Source: Bacillota bacterium
GTDB lineage: Bacteria; Bacillota; SHA-98; Ch115; JABLXJ01
Assembly (NCBI GenBank): GCA_012839815.1
Contig: DUMQ01000067.1
Location: 27,168-91,167, forward strand
DNA length: 64,000 nucleotides
Direction of reading: 5' to 3'
The translations under genes and the position numbers were made by a program. Position 1 is the first letter of the stretch. Each line of letters begins with the position of its first letter. Shown here in pieces: positions 37,779 to 47,171 of this stretch. The notes under the pieces are model-generated. The model was given only the letters and a program-made list of their open reading frames with translations. It searched no databases and was not told the origin of the DNA.

Positions 37779-38792
37779 ATGGTGATGAGAAGGGTCATAG
37801 CTATTTGTATTGCCCTGCTTCTGGCGGGTGCGGTAACGTTATCCATTTCTCGTCCAGGCGGCAATATCTTTGCGGCTGCTAATCAGATGACTGCAGATGA
37901 GCTCGAAAAGGCTCTCGGTCCAGTGCCCAAGCCGTCAAAGCATTATAGAATAGGTGCCATCGAGAAAACGCTCATCAACGAGCACTGGCAGGAAATGAAA
38001 AAGGGTTACGAGGATGCCGCCAAGAAGTACGGCATCACGGTGGAGGTCGGCGCGGTAGATACCGAGCAGGACCTGATGAAGCAGTTGAATCTGGCGGAGA
38101 CCTTTATAGCAAAGGGGTATGATGCCCTCGCGGTTTCGCCCTTGACGGCATCCAACCTCGTTCCGGCCCTGGAGAAGGCGCGCAAGAAGGGCATCCCCAT
38201 TCTAAACGTCGATGACTCCAGGATTACAGAGGTGCCGGTCACAGCATTTGTCGGTGCCGATCATCGCCTGATGGGCGTCTACGCGGCAGACTATTTCGGG
38301 AAGCACATTAAGAGCGGCAAGGTTGCGCTGATCGAAGGCATGGCCGGGTCCCCCGCCAGCCAGCAGAGGGTGGCCGGTTTTACGGAGACGATAAAGAAGT
38401 ACCCCGGGCTCAAGCTGGTCGCCAGCCAGCCGGGCAACTGGGACCGGGTACAGGCCATGAACGCTGCAACCAATATTATACGCGTTCATCCTGACCTGAA
38501 GGCGATTTACGCGTGCAACGATACGATGGCGCTCGGCGTTGTTGAGGCTGTCATCAACGCCGGCAAGGCCGGCAAGATAATGGTTATAGGGACCGATGGC
38601 GTGCCTGACGCCATCAAGTCGATCCGCGAGGGAAAGATGACGGGCACTATCGCGGCGTTCCCATATGAAATGGGAAGGATCGCCACAGAGGTGGCCATCC
38701 GGGTGCTCGAAGGCCAGAAGGTGCCCCCTGTGATAGTCTCGCCTATGGTCCTCGTGACCAAGGATAACGTAGATAAGTATTTCAAGAAGTAA
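37779..38792 (+). CDS. Sugar-binding protein of ABC importer (RbsB/peripla_BP_4 family)
   Basis: 337 residues from ATG 37779, preceded by a GGAGG...GGAG site. Signal peptide of about 35 residues ('VIAICIALLLAGAVTLSIS'). The mature protein has the ribose-binding-type order: 'YRIGAIEKTLINEHWQEMKKG', 'DALAVSPLTASNLVPALEKA', 'GIPILNVDD', 'VALIEGMAGSPASQQRVAGF', 'AIYACNDTMALGVVEAV', 'VIGTDGVPDAIKSIREGK'. It delivers the ligand to the ATPase/permease pair upstream. The ligand cannot be read from sequence; a pentose, hexose or polyol is expected. Confidence 0.93.
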   Translation: MVMRRVIAICIALLLAGAVTLSISRPGGNIFAAANQMTADELEKALGPVPKPSKHYRIGAIEKTLINEHWQEMKKGYEDAAKKYGITVEVGAVDTEQDLMKQLNLAETFIAKGYDALAVSPLTASNLVPALEKARKKGIPILNVDDSRITEVPVTAFVGADHRLMGVYAADYFGKHIKSGKVALIEGMAGSPASQQRVAGFTETIKKYPGLKLVASQPGNWDRVQAMNAATNIIRVHPDLKAIYACNDTMALGVVEAVINAGKAGKIMVIGTDGVPDAIKSIREGKMTGTIAAFPYEMGRIATEVAIRVLEGQKVPPVIVSPMVLVTKDNVDKYFKK

Positions 38793-38865
38793 CATTTCAA
38801 GAAATGACCGAAGCAACTCATACAGTCACAGTCAGAAAGCCTCATCGGTGATCCCCTCGCGAGCA

Positions 38866-38909
38866 GGTTGGGGCAGGGAACCCCAGGGAACAACCCACCC
38901 TGCCCCACC
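38866..38909 (+). other. Intercistronic stem-loop between binding protein and first GRE gene
   Basis: TGGGGCAGGG (38869-38878) pairs with CCCTGCCCCA (38898-38907), extended by GG/CC across one bulge. There is no long U-tract. Such hairpins after binding-protein genes often stabilise the upstream mRNA or reduce read-through, giving more binding protein than downstream enzyme. Confidence 0.6.
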
Positions 38910-38958
38910 GGCTCTTTATGATGTTGTAAAGATGTTGTAAATAGGAGGTGATTCCCGC

Positions 38959-41343
38959 GTGGGTGATTTTCCCATTTACAGCCCTGGCCGTATCAAGCGG
39001 CGGGTGCAGCAGTTGAGGGAGCAGGTGTGTAAGATTTCAATAGAGCGGGCGCGGCTTTTCACGGCATCATATCGCGAGACGGAGGGCGAGCCTGTAATCA
39101 TCCGGCGGGCAAAGGCGGTCGCGAAGGTGCTCCGTGAGATGAAGGTCATGATATACGATGATGAGCTTATCGTCGGGAATCGCTCCATGTGGCCGCGAAT
39201 GGGAGTACTGTCGCCGGAGATGGCGGTTGAATGGATAGAGGAAGAGCTCGATTCATTCCCGACGAGGCCCCAGGACCCGTTCGAGATCACGGAAGAGGAA
39301 AAACGCGAGCTGCGCGAGGACATTCTGCCATACTGGAGGGGAAAAACCCTCCAGGACTGGATAAAGCGAGAGATGCCTGACCATGTGAGGGATGCTTCCT
39401 TCACGCAGGTCTTCAAGCTAAATCAGACGGATAAAGGGCAGGGCCACGTGCTGGCAGATAAGGCAAAGGTGGTCGAGCGGGGGTTGCTGGGGATACGCGA
39501 GGAAGTTGCAGAGCACCTCGCGATGCTGGATGCATCTGGAGCAAGGGACCCGGAGGCGACGGCGAGGCGTTATTTTTACGAGGCCGCGCTGATAATCCTG
39601 GATGCAGCCTGCGAGCTTGGCAAGCGGTATAGGGATGAAGCGCTTCGCAAGGCGAGTCTTGAGAGGGATGAGCGGCGAAAAAGGGAACTGGCAGAGATGG
39701 CTAAGGTCTTGGAGCGGGTTCCTAACTACCCGGCGCGGACCTTCTGGGAGGCTTTGCAGTCCCTCTGGCTAACCCATATTATCCTGCAATGCGAGTCGAA
39801 TGCCAGTTCAATCTCGTTTGGCCGGATCGACCAGTACCTTTACCCCTATTACCAGCGCGATATCGCTGCGGGATTGCTTACCCGGGAGGATGCCCAGGAG
39901 CTCCTGGACTGCTTCTGGATCAAGTGCAATGAGATCGTGGCCATACGGAGCAGGGAAAGTGCAAAGCATTTCGCGGGCTTCCCCATAAACCCGTGCGTTA
40001 CAGTGGGCGGGCAGGGGGAGGACGGCCAGGACGTTACAAACGAGCTTTCATTTATGTGCTTGAATGCAATCGCTGATGTACGCATGCCTCAACCCAACAC
40101 CGCTGTGAGGCTGCACACAAGGACCCCTGACGAGCTCTTGATGAAGGCCGCGGAGGTAATCAGGCTCGGAATTGGGATACCGCACTTATATAATGATGAG
40201 ATTGTAATTCCGGCCCTCTTAAACAGGGGGGCGACTCTCAAGGATGCGCGCAACTACGCCATAGTCGGGTGCGTGGAGATATCCATACCCGGCAAGACAT
40301 ACGGGCTTCATGATATAGCATTGTTTAACCTGGTCAAGGCCCTGGAGCTTACGATCAAAGATAAAGTGGCGAAAGAGAAAGCTACGGGCTTGAACGCGGC
40401 TGCAGCTCCAGCTCCGGCCTCCTTTGAGGAGTTTGAGCAGGCCTATGAGAGGCAGATCGAGCATTTTGTAAAGTGTGTGGTAGACGGATGCAACACTGTT
40501 GACAGGGCTCACGCAGCTGTAGCGCCGACTCCATTCTTGTCATGCCTCGTTGAGGACTGCATTGATAAGGGTAAGGATATAACCGCCGGGGGCGCACACT
40601 ATAATTTCTCAGGCGTCCAGGGCGTCGGAATAGCAAATGTCGCCAATTCAATGGCGGCCATTAAGAAGGCAGTCTTTGAGGAGAAGTGGGTCACCTGGAA
40701 CGAGCTTCTGCAAATCCTCGACAGGAATTTCGAGGATGCTGAGGAGCTACGTCAGAAGCTACATAATAATGTACCGAAATATGGGAACGACGATGACTAT
40801 GTCGACCGTTTCGCCGCCAAATGGGCCCGGAAGTACTGCCTCGAGCTGGAGAAATACAAGAATTCCCAGGGCGGCACCTTCCAGGCTGGCATGTATAGCG
40901 TCTCCTCACATGTCCCCCTTGGCCAGGAGGTTGGGGCTACACCGGATGGCAGGCGCGCCGGAGAGCCGCTTGCAGATGGGGGTATTTCCCCGGTCAGGGG
41001 AACGGACAGGAGAGGGCCAACTGCTGTACTTCGCTCGGCGTCCAGGATCGATCACGTGTTATCCTCAAACGGATCGCTCCTCAATCTCAAATTCCTACCA
41101 TCTACACTGGAAGGGCAAAGCGGCATAGCAAAATTCGTTACGTTTCTCCGGGCATTCGTTATGCTCAAGGTGGCTCAGGTGCAGTTTAACGTGATCTCGT
41201 CCCAGACCCTGCTGGATGCCCAGGCGCATCCCGAGAATTACAGGAATCTCGTGGTCCGTGTCGCCGGGTACAGTGCTTACTTTGTCGATCTGAGCAGGGA
41301 TATTCAAAACGATATCATAATGCGGACGGAACAATCGCTTTGA
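38959..41343 (+). CDS. Glycyl radical enzyme, PFL/diol-dehydratase-like (GRE1)
   Basis: 794 residues from GTG 38959 (AGGAGGTGA upstream). N-terminal PFL-like domain ('IRRAKAVAKVLREMKVMIYDDELIVGN' in pieces near 50-78). Radical machinery is intact: active-site C438 in 'VGCVEISIPGKTYG' with the adjacent Glu440 typical of diol-dehydratase-type GREs, and G770 in 'VVRVAGYSAYF' near the C-terminus. This class removes water, or cleaves C-C or C-N bonds, through thiyl-radical chemistry after activation by a radical SAM partner. Its place behind a sugar importer suggests a sugar- or polyol-derived substrate. No activase gene is in the window. Substrate unknown. Confidence 0.93.
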   Translation: MGDFPIYSPGRIKRRVQQLREQVCKISIERARLFTASYRETEGEPVIIRRAKAVAKVLREMKVMIYDDELIVGNRSMWPRMGVLSPEMAVEWIEEELDSFPTRPQDPFEITEEEKRELREDILPYWRGKTLQDWIKREMPDHVRDASFTQVFKLNQTDKGQGHVLADKAKVVERGLLGIREEVAEHLAMLDASGARDPEATARRYFYEAALIILDAACELGKRYRDEALRKASLERDERRKRELAEMAKVLERVPNYPARTFWEALQSLWLTHIILQCESNASSISFGRIDQYLYPYYQRDIAAGLLTREDAQELLDCFWIKCNEIVAIRSRESAKHFAGFPINPCVTVGGQGEDGQDVTNELSFMCLNAIADVRMPQPNTAVRLHTRTPDELLMKAAEVIRLGIGIPHLYNDEIVIPALLNRGATLKDARNYAIVGCVEISIPGKTYGLHDIALFNLVKALELTIKDKVAKEKATGLNAAAAPAPASFEEFEQAYERQIEHFVKCVVDGCNTVDRAHAAVAPTPFLSCLVEDCIDKGKDITAGGAHYNFSGVQGVGIANVANSMAAIKKAVFEEKWVTWNELLQILDRNFEDAEELRQKLHNNVPKYGNDDDYVDRFAAKWARKYCLELEKYKNSQGGTFQAGMYSVSSHVPLGQEVGATPDGRRAGEPLADGGISPVRGTDRRGPTAVLRSASRIDHVLSSNGSLLNLKFLPSTLEGQSGIAKFVTFLRAFVMLKVAQVQFNVISSQTLLDAQAHPENYRNLVVRVAGYSAYFVDLSRDIQNDIIMRTEQSL

Positions 41344-41405
41344 CGGGCCGGCGATTGCCGACCTATGTGGATATGCGGGCTAATGCAAGGTGGTGACACT
41401 AGGCC

Positions 41406-42956
41406 ATGTACCTTTTGGGAATTGATATAGGCACTACAAACTGGAAGGTCGCGTTGTATGACGAGGATGGGAGAGTCATCTCTGCATTCTCCAGCCCGAC
41501 CCGGGTTCACAGCGAGGGCGGAGGGCGGGTGATTTATAAGCCGGATGAAATCTGGGCTACTGTAACCGGGGGCATCCGGCAGGTGATAAGCCAGGCGAGG
41601 AACCCTCGCGACGTCAAGGCCATAGGTGTAGCAAGCATGGGCGAGGCCGGGGTCCTCATCGATAAAAAGGGACAATGCCTCTACCCGGCTATGGCCTGGT
41701 ATGACCCGCGAACCACGCCGCAGCTCGAATGGTGGGAGAAGACGTTTGGACGTTACGAGATCTACGAGATCACGGGCCTGCCACCGCAGCATATAGCAAG
41801 CATCAACAAGATCATGTGGCTCCGGGATAACGAACCCGAAATCTATGCCCGCGCACATAGGTGGCTGTGCCTGGCCGATTTTGTTGCCTACAAGCTTTCT
41901 GGCGAGTGCGCCATGGATTACTCACTTGCCTCGCGGACCATGGTATTTGATATCAGGCGCCGCGAATGGTCCAAGAAGATGCTCGAGCATGCGGGGATAG
42001 GGGTTGATCTATTGCCCCCGCTTCGTTTGAGCGGGACGCCGCTCGGTCATATCACGAGGCAGGCTCAGGAGGAGACGGGCCTGTCCCCTGACACCATTGT
42101 CGTGGTTGGCGGTTATGATCATCTCTGCGGCGCCCTGGCAGGGAACGCCTTTACGAACGGCTCCATACTCGACTCGGGCGGCACCTCGGAGGTCGTGCTG
42201 AGCGTCGTTGACTCTGGTTCTGTAAACACGACCGGCGCCCTTTGCGACGCGCAGTTTGCCTTTGGCTCTCATGTAGTGAAAGACACCTATTATATAGCAG
42301 GCGTGTTGCCTGCGTCCGGCGGGGTCGTCGAGTGGTTGAAGGACCAGCTGGCGCATGAAGAGCTTGAACTTTCGAAGGAGACGGGTGTGAACATATACCA
42401 GATTATGGCTGATGAGGCGGCTTCGAGCCCGCCGGGCGCGCGAGGGGTTTTCATGTTGCCCCACTTGAAGGGTCGCGTTTCTCCATATTGCGGCGAGAAA
42501 TCACGGGCTGCCTTCGTGGGCTTGTCGTTTTATCATAGCCGGAGCGACCTCTTCAGGGCCGCTCTGGAGGGCCTTTGTTATGAACTCCGGCTGAATCTCG
42601 ATGCGATGAAAGAGCTTGCATCGATCAGGTATCCGCGGAAGATGCAGGCAATCGGCGGAGCCGTCCGTAACAGGTTCTGGATGCAGATGAAAGCAGATAT
42701 GACGGGTACTATTATTGAAGTACCTGATGTAGAAGAGGCCACAACCCTCGGCGCAGCGCTCCTCGCTGGGATAGGAGCCGGGGTTTACCGCGATGAGACG
42801 GATGCGGTTCAACGGACATATAGGAGAAAAGAGACTTTCTACCCGGATCTGGACATGACTGAGAAGTATGAACTCTATTTTCAACGTGTCTATAAGCGGC
42901 TTGCATCCTCTCTAGATGGGGTGAATGCGGAGATTATTGATATCTTTGCTCACTAA
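41406..42956 (+). CDS. FGGY-family carbohydrate kinase (xylulokinase-like)
   Basis: 516 residues from ATG 41406. ATP-dependent phosphorylation of a sugar or polyol. FGGY landmarks: 'LLGIDIGTTNWKVALYDEDG' at the N-terminus, 'PAMAWYDPRTTPQL', 'RWLCLADFVAYKLSGE', the catalytic-Asp region 'VVVGGYDHLCGALAGNAF', and a late 'MQAIGGAVRNRFWMQMKADMTG'. It sits between the two GRE genes (62 bases after GRE1, 34 before GRE2), so it very likely acts on the same pathway intermediate. Family members phosphorylate xylulose, ribulose, gluconate, fuculose, rhamnulose or erythritol; the exact substrate is not evident. Confidence 0.92.
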   Translation: MYLLGIDIGTTNWKVALYDEDGRVISAFSSPTRVHSEGGGRVIYKPDEIWATVTGGIRQVISQARNPRDVKAIGVASMGEAGVLIDKKGQCLYPAMAWYDPRTTPQLEWWEKTFGRYEIYEITGLPPQHIASINKIMWLRDNEPEIYARAHRWLCLADFVAYKLSGECAMDYSLASRTMVFDIRRREWSKKMLEHAGIGVDLLPPLRLSGTPLGHITRQAQEETGLSPDTIVVVGGYDHLCGALAGNAFTNGSILDSGGTSEVVLSVVDSGSVNTTGALCDAQFAFGSHVVKDTYYIAGVLPASGGVVEWLKDQLAHEELELSKETGVNIYQIMADEAASSPPGARGVFMLPHLKGRVSPYCGEKSRAAFVGLSFYHSRSDLFRAALEGLCYELRLNLDAMKELASIRYPRKMQAIGGAVRNRFWMQMKADMTGTIIEVPDVEEATTLGAALLAGIGAGVYRDETDAVQRTYRRKETFYPDLDMTEKYELYFQRVYKRLASSLDGVNAEIIDIFAH

Positions 42957-42990
42957 ATCAACTTGAACCTGAAGTGGGAGTGAATAGACT

Positions 42991-45372
42991 ATGGCCAGGA
43001 TTCACAGGCTGCGGCAAAGCATACTTTCTGCAGTCCCCGAGGTTTGCAGTGAACGGGCGAGGCTCGTGACCGAGGCTTACAGGGAGAACGAAGCGGATCC
43101 TATGATCATCCGGCGTGCAAAAGCCCTGGCGAAGGTGTTGCGCGAGATGACCATATTCATCTTGCCGGATGAGCTCATCGTAGGGAACCAGGCGTCCAAA
43201 CCTCGCAGCGCTCCTGTGTTTCCCGAATACGCCTGGGAGTGGATCTACAATGAGCTTGATCACTTCGACAAGAGGAAGAGCGATCGATTCTCCATAAGCG
43301 AGGAATGCAAGGAGGAGCTCAGGCGGATACTGCCGGAGTGGAGGGGGAGGTCCCTATACGATCGCGTTATGGCCACCCAGCCCGACGAGGTTAAGCTCGC
43401 AACAAAGGTCGGTGTATTCGACTGGGAGGGGCAGGCCACGGCTGGCGAGGGACATATCGTCGTCGACTTTAGTAAGGCGTTAAAGCAGGGCTTTGGGGGG
43501 ATTGTGGAGGAAGCGGGGGAGAGGTTGAAAGCCCTCGATCTCGCTGAGCCTGACAGCCTCAAGAAACGCGATTTTTACAGGGCTGTGATAATCGCCTTTG
43601 AAGCGGCGATAGATTTCGCTCGCAGGTACGCCGTCGAAGCCCGGCGTTTGGCCTCGCAGGAGCCCGACCCACAGCGGAGGCTCGAGCTGCTGGAGATCGC
43701 CAGGGTCTGCGAGAAGGTTCCGGCGCGGCCAGCCGAGAGCTTCAGGGAGGCGATCCAGACCGTCTATTTCGTGCAGCTGATCCAGCAAATCGAAAGCAAC
43801 GGCCATTCGGTCTCCCTCGGCAGGTTCGACCAGTATATGTATGAGTACTATTCGCGCGACATAAGGGATGGGAGGATCACGCGCGAGGAAGCGCTCGAGC
43901 TGATAGAATGCTTCTTCATAAAACTCTTTACCATAACCAAGCTGCGGTCTGCATCGCATTCGAGGACCCAATCGGGGAATCCGATGTACCAAAACCTGGT
44001 CGTCGGGGGACAGACGCCAGAGGGCACGGACGCCACGAATGAGTTATCGTACCTGTGCCTCGACGCCCTGGCCGGGGTCAGGCTCCCCGAGCCGAATTTC
44101 TACGTAAGGATTCACGACAACTGTCCCGACGATTTCCTGGCCAAGGCGATCGAGGTTATAAAGCTGGGTTTTGGCATGCCGGCACTTGTAAATGATAAGG
44201 TCATAGTCCCCTCGCTGATGAATAGAGGGGTTTCGCTGAGGGATGCCCTTGACTATTCGACCATGGGCTGCCTCGAGGTTCAGGTGCCTGGCAAGTGGGG
44301 CTACCGGGCCAACGGGAAGAGCAAGGTCAACTTTTTGAAAATACTCGAGCTGGCGCTCAATGACGGCCGCGACCCTGCAACGGGCATCCAGTTGTGTCCC
44401 GGCAACGGGGATCTCTCGACGTTTAAATCCTTCGATGACGTAATCGAGGCATGGAAGAAGCAGCTATACTACTATACGCACCTTCATGTCGTCGCGGACA
44501 ACATCAACGACCTGGCCCTTGAAGAGTTGGCGCCTAACGCATTCTGTTCGGCACTGGTAAACGATTGTCTCAAGAGGGGTAAGTCATTAAACGAGGGCGG
44601 CGCGGTCTACGACATGACGAGCGGGGCGCAGATCGGAGTCCCCAACGTCGGTAACGCCCTGGCGGCCATCAAGAAGCTTGTATTCGAGGAGAAGCTCATA
44701 AGCCCCGGGGAGCTCAAGGATGCCCTGGACAGCAACTTTGAGGGGCCGCGCGGCGAGGAAATCCGCCAGATGTTGCTAAATAAGGCGCCGAAGTATGGTG
44801 AGGATGACGATTACGTGGACTCTCTGACGCGGGAAGCCTTCAACTATTACTGCCAGGACATAGAGAGGTATAAGAACATGCGCTACGGCCGCGGGCCGAT
44901 TGGCGGGAACTACTACCCTTCTACGGTGACAATCTCAGCCAACGTGCCTGCGGGTGACGTGGTGGGCGCTACGCCCGATGGGCGGAAGGCCGGCACGCCG
45001 ACTGCTGACGGTGTATCCCCGTCCCAGGGCACGGGTAGGCGCGGCCCAACCGCAGTTATTCGCTCGGTCGCCAAGCTGCCGACCCTGCTTGTCACCGGGG
45101 GCCAGCTCCTGAACCTGCGAATATCCTCGAATCACCTGAACAGCAGGGGAGGGTGTGAGAGGTTGGCCGCCTTGATCCGCAGCCTCTTCGGCCTCTATGG
45201 ATGGCATGTGCAGATAAATACCGTATCTACCGAGGTCTTGCGGGACGCCCAAAAGCACCCGGAGAATTACCGCGACCTGGTTGTGAGGGTTGCTGGCTAC
45301 AGCGCGCTGTTTACGGAGCTGGATCCCGTTTTGCAGGAAGACATCATATCGCGGATGGAGCATGATATCTAA
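42991..45372 (+). CDS. Glycyl radical enzyme, PFL/diol-dehydratase-like (GRE2)
   Basis: 793 residues. Same architecture as GRE1 but clearly divergent. Active-site C427 in 'TMGCLEVQVPGKWGYRANG' with Glu429, and radical G769 in 'VVRVAGYSALF'. The residues after the active-site loop differ from GRE1 ('KWGYRANGKSKVNF' against 'KTYGLHDIALFN'), as does the region before it, so the two probably do not use the same substrate. An alternative is that they form two halves of one complex, as no GRE heterodimer rule excludes it. Starts at ATG 42991 in the same operon as the FGGY kinase; ROK kinase follows. Confidence 0.93.
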   Translation: MARIHRLRQSILSAVPEVCSERARLVTEAYRENEADPMIIRRAKALAKVLREMTIFILPDELIVGNQASKPRSAPVFPEYAWEWIYNELDHFDKRKSDRFSISEECKEELRRILPEWRGRSLYDRVMATQPDEVKLATKVGVFDWEGQATAGEGHIVVDFSKALKQGFGGIVEEAGERLKALDLAEPDSLKKRDFYRAVIIAFEAAIDFARRYAVEARRLASQEPDPQRRLELLEIARVCEKVPARPAESFREAIQTVYFVQLIQQIESNGHSVSLGRFDQYMYEYYSRDIRDGRITREEALELIECFFIKLFTITKLRSASHSRTQSGNPMYQNLVVGGQTPEGTDATNELSYLCLDALAGVRLPEPNFYVRIHDNCPDDFLAKAIEVIKLGFGMPALVNDKVIVPSLMNRGVSLRDALDYSTMGCLEVQVPGKWGYRANGKSKVNFLKILELALNDGRDPATGIQLCPGNGDLSTFKSFDDVIEAWKKQLYYYTHLHVVADNINDLALEELAPNAFCSALVNDCLKRGKSLNEGGAVYDMTSGAQIGVPNVGNALAAIKKLVFEEKLISPGELKDALDSNFEGPRGEEIRQMLLNKAPKYGEDDDYVDSLTREAFNYYCQDIERYKNMRYGRGPIGGNYYPSTVTISANVPAGDVVGATPDGRKAGTPTADGVSPSQGTGRRGPTAVIRSVAKLPTLLVTGGQLLNLRISSNHLNSRGGCERLAALIRSLFGLYGWHVQINTVSTEVLRDAQKHPENYRDLVVRVAGYSALFTELDPVLQEDIISRMEHDI

Positions 45373-45435
45373 GTTGGTGCGCAGGGAATATAATTGCCGC
45401 GGATAATTTCTGCGGTTTATAAGGGGAAGATAGGG

Positions 45436-46428
45436 ATGGCCCAAAAGGGAAAGAAGTATGCGGTCGGCATAGACCTGGGAGGAACTAAAATAGCTGTCGG
45501 TATGGTGGACGAGGCCGGGCACATCTTGAGCCAGGCGCGCCGCCCGACTGGGGCGGAAGAAGGTTACCGTGCCGTCATAGGCAGGATGGCGGACGCGATC
45601 AGGGCAGTCGCTGAGGATTCAGCTGTCAGCCTCTCCGAGGTGAGCTCGATCGGTGTTGGCGTCCCCGGAACACCCGATTTCTCTGACGGGACGGTCATTT
45701 TTGCGCCCAACATCGGGTGGCGCGACGTCCCCCTTGGCAGGCTTCTCCGCGAGGAGTTTGGCCTGCCGGTATATGTGGACTATGATACCAACGCTGCGGC
45801 CCTGGGTGAGTATATGGTTGGTGCCGGGAAGGGGGCCAGGGTCTTGCTGTTTGTGACGGTCGGGACCGGCGTGGGGGCGGGCATCGTTTTCGCTGGGAAG
45901 CTCTTCAGGGGAGCTACGGGGATCGCTGGCGAGATAGGGCACATGGTGATGGACAAGGATGGGCCCCCGTGCACCTGCGGCAATATAGGCTGCCTGCAGA
46001 TGTTCTCCAAAGGACCTGCGCTGGCGGACCGGGCCGCGCAGGCAATTGAAGGGGAGGAAGGGAGCAGGTCCACGGTCTTACGGGAGCTACTACGGGCGCA
46101 GGGTGGGGGACTCACGGGCGAGATGGTGATCAAGGCGGCAAGGGAGGGCGACCCCATCGCAAGGAAGGTCTTTGAAGAGGGTGTCCTTTATCTCGGGCTT
46201 GGCATCGCGAATGCTGTCAGTTTGCTAAACCCCGACGTGGTAGTTGTCGGCGGGGGTATCGCAAAGGCGGGGGATCTGCTGTTCAAGTCCCTCGTTAAGA
46301 CTGTGAAGGAAAGGGCATACCCTATGGCCGCCGAGTGCGTGGATATTAGGCTTTCTATGAACTCCGAGGAGGCCGCGATCGTTGGTGCTGCCATGCTTGA
46401 GGCAACGTGGGAGCCTCTCAAGCCGTAA
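45436..46428 (+). CDS. ROK-family sugar kinase
   Basis: 330 residues from ATG 45436 (AAGGGG upstream). No N-terminal DNA-binding domain, so a kinase rather than a repressor. ATP-site 'GIDLGGTKIAVGMVD' near 10-24, 'DYDTNAAALGEYMVGAGKG', 'GTGVGAGIVFAGKLFRG', the catalytic and zinc region 'GEIGHMVMDKDGPPCTCGNIGCLQ', and 'VVVVGGGIAKAGD'. Family members phosphorylate glucose, allose, fructose or N-acetylhexosamines. Next to a 3-epimerase and an Rbs-type importer the set recalls the D-allose genes alsK/alsE, but that is an analogy. Confidence 0.93.
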   Translation: MAQKGKKYAVGIDLGGTKIAVGMVDEAGHILSQARRPTGAEEGYRAVIGRMADAIRAVAEDSAVSLSEVSSIGVGVPGTPDFSDGTVIFAPNIGWRDVPLGRLLREEFGLPVYVDYDTNAAALGEYMVGAGKGARVLLFVTVGTGVGAGIVFAGKLFRGATGIAGEIGHMVMDKDGPPCTCGNIGCLQMFSKGPALADRAAQAIEGEEGSRSTVLRELLRAQGGGLTGEMVIKAAREGDPIARKVFEEGVLYLGLGIANAVSLLNPDVVVVGGGIAKAGDLLFKSLVKTVKERAYPMAAECVDIRLSMNSEEAAIVGAAMLEATWEPLKP

Positions 46429-46467
46429 GATATATACATTCTAAGGATAAATGCAGGTGAAGTCTTT

Positions 46468-47154
46468 ATGAGGATAAAGGTTGGCGCCTCGCTCGATTGC
46501 GCCGATTACGGGAATCTTCAGTCGGAAGTTGAAAAACTCGAGCGCGGCGGGGCCGACTTGCTTCATTGCGATGTCATGGACGGGCATTTTGTTCCCAATT
46601 TCGCTATTGGGACGAGGTTGATTCGAACCTTAAGGGAGAAAACCCGCCTTATTTTTGATATCCACCTGGCTATTGAGGAACCCGAGCATCATATCGAGCG
46701 CTTTCTTGAGGCCGGTGGGGATATCATCACCGTTCACGTAGAGGCATGCCACAGGTTGCACCAGATTGTGCGCCACATCAGGAAATGCGGAGGCAAGGCT
46801 TGTGTGGCTTACGCCCCTTCGACCCCGGTAAGCGGCATAGAATACATCCTCCCGGAGATAGACATGGTCCTCCTGATGACGGTCGACCCCGGATTTCCGG
46901 GGCAGCGCTTCGTCCCTGGCGTCATTCACAAAGTCGAGCACGTTCGCAGGATGATAGAGCACGAGGGGCTGGATGTTGATATAGAAGTCGACGGTGGTAT
47001 AAACGAGGAGACGATACCCCTCCTCTATAAGGCGGGGGCCAATGTATTCGTCGCTGGCACGTCAAGCGTATTCAACGGCCGGGAAGACACAGAGACGGGG
47101 ATGAGAAAATTCAAGGCTTTTTGTGAGGGCCTTGAGAAGTGCCGGAACCTTTAG
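46468..47154 (+). CDS. Ribulose-phosphate 3-epimerase family protein (Rpe/AlsE-like)
   Basis: 228 residues. TIM-barrel epimerase interconverting ketose phosphates at C3 with two catalytic Asp and a metal. Motifs: 'GASLDCADYGNL' (the Ser and start of strand 1), 'LHCDVMDGHFVPNF' with H33, D35 and D38, 'FDIHLAIEEPEHH', 'MTVDPGFPGQRF', and 'IEVDGGINEET'. The conserved 'NPGFGGQ' of housekeeping Rpe reads DPGFPGQ here. Together with its location this suggests a specialised enzyme such as allulose-6-phosphate 3-epimerase, not proven. Last gene of the catabolic locus. Confidence 0.9.
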   Translation: MRIKVGASLDCADYGNLQSEVEKLERGGADLLHCDVMDGHFVPNFAIGTRLIRTLREKTRLIFDIHLAIEEPEHHIERFLEAGGDIITVHVEACHRLHQIVRHIRKCGGKACVAYAPSTPVSGIEYILPEIDMVLLMTVDPGFPGQRFVPGVIHKVEHVRRMIEHEGLDVDIEVDGGINEETIPLLYKAGANVFVAGTSSVFNGREDTETGMRKFKAFCEGLEKCRNL

Positions 47155-47171
47155 CGTTGCCCGGGAATATA

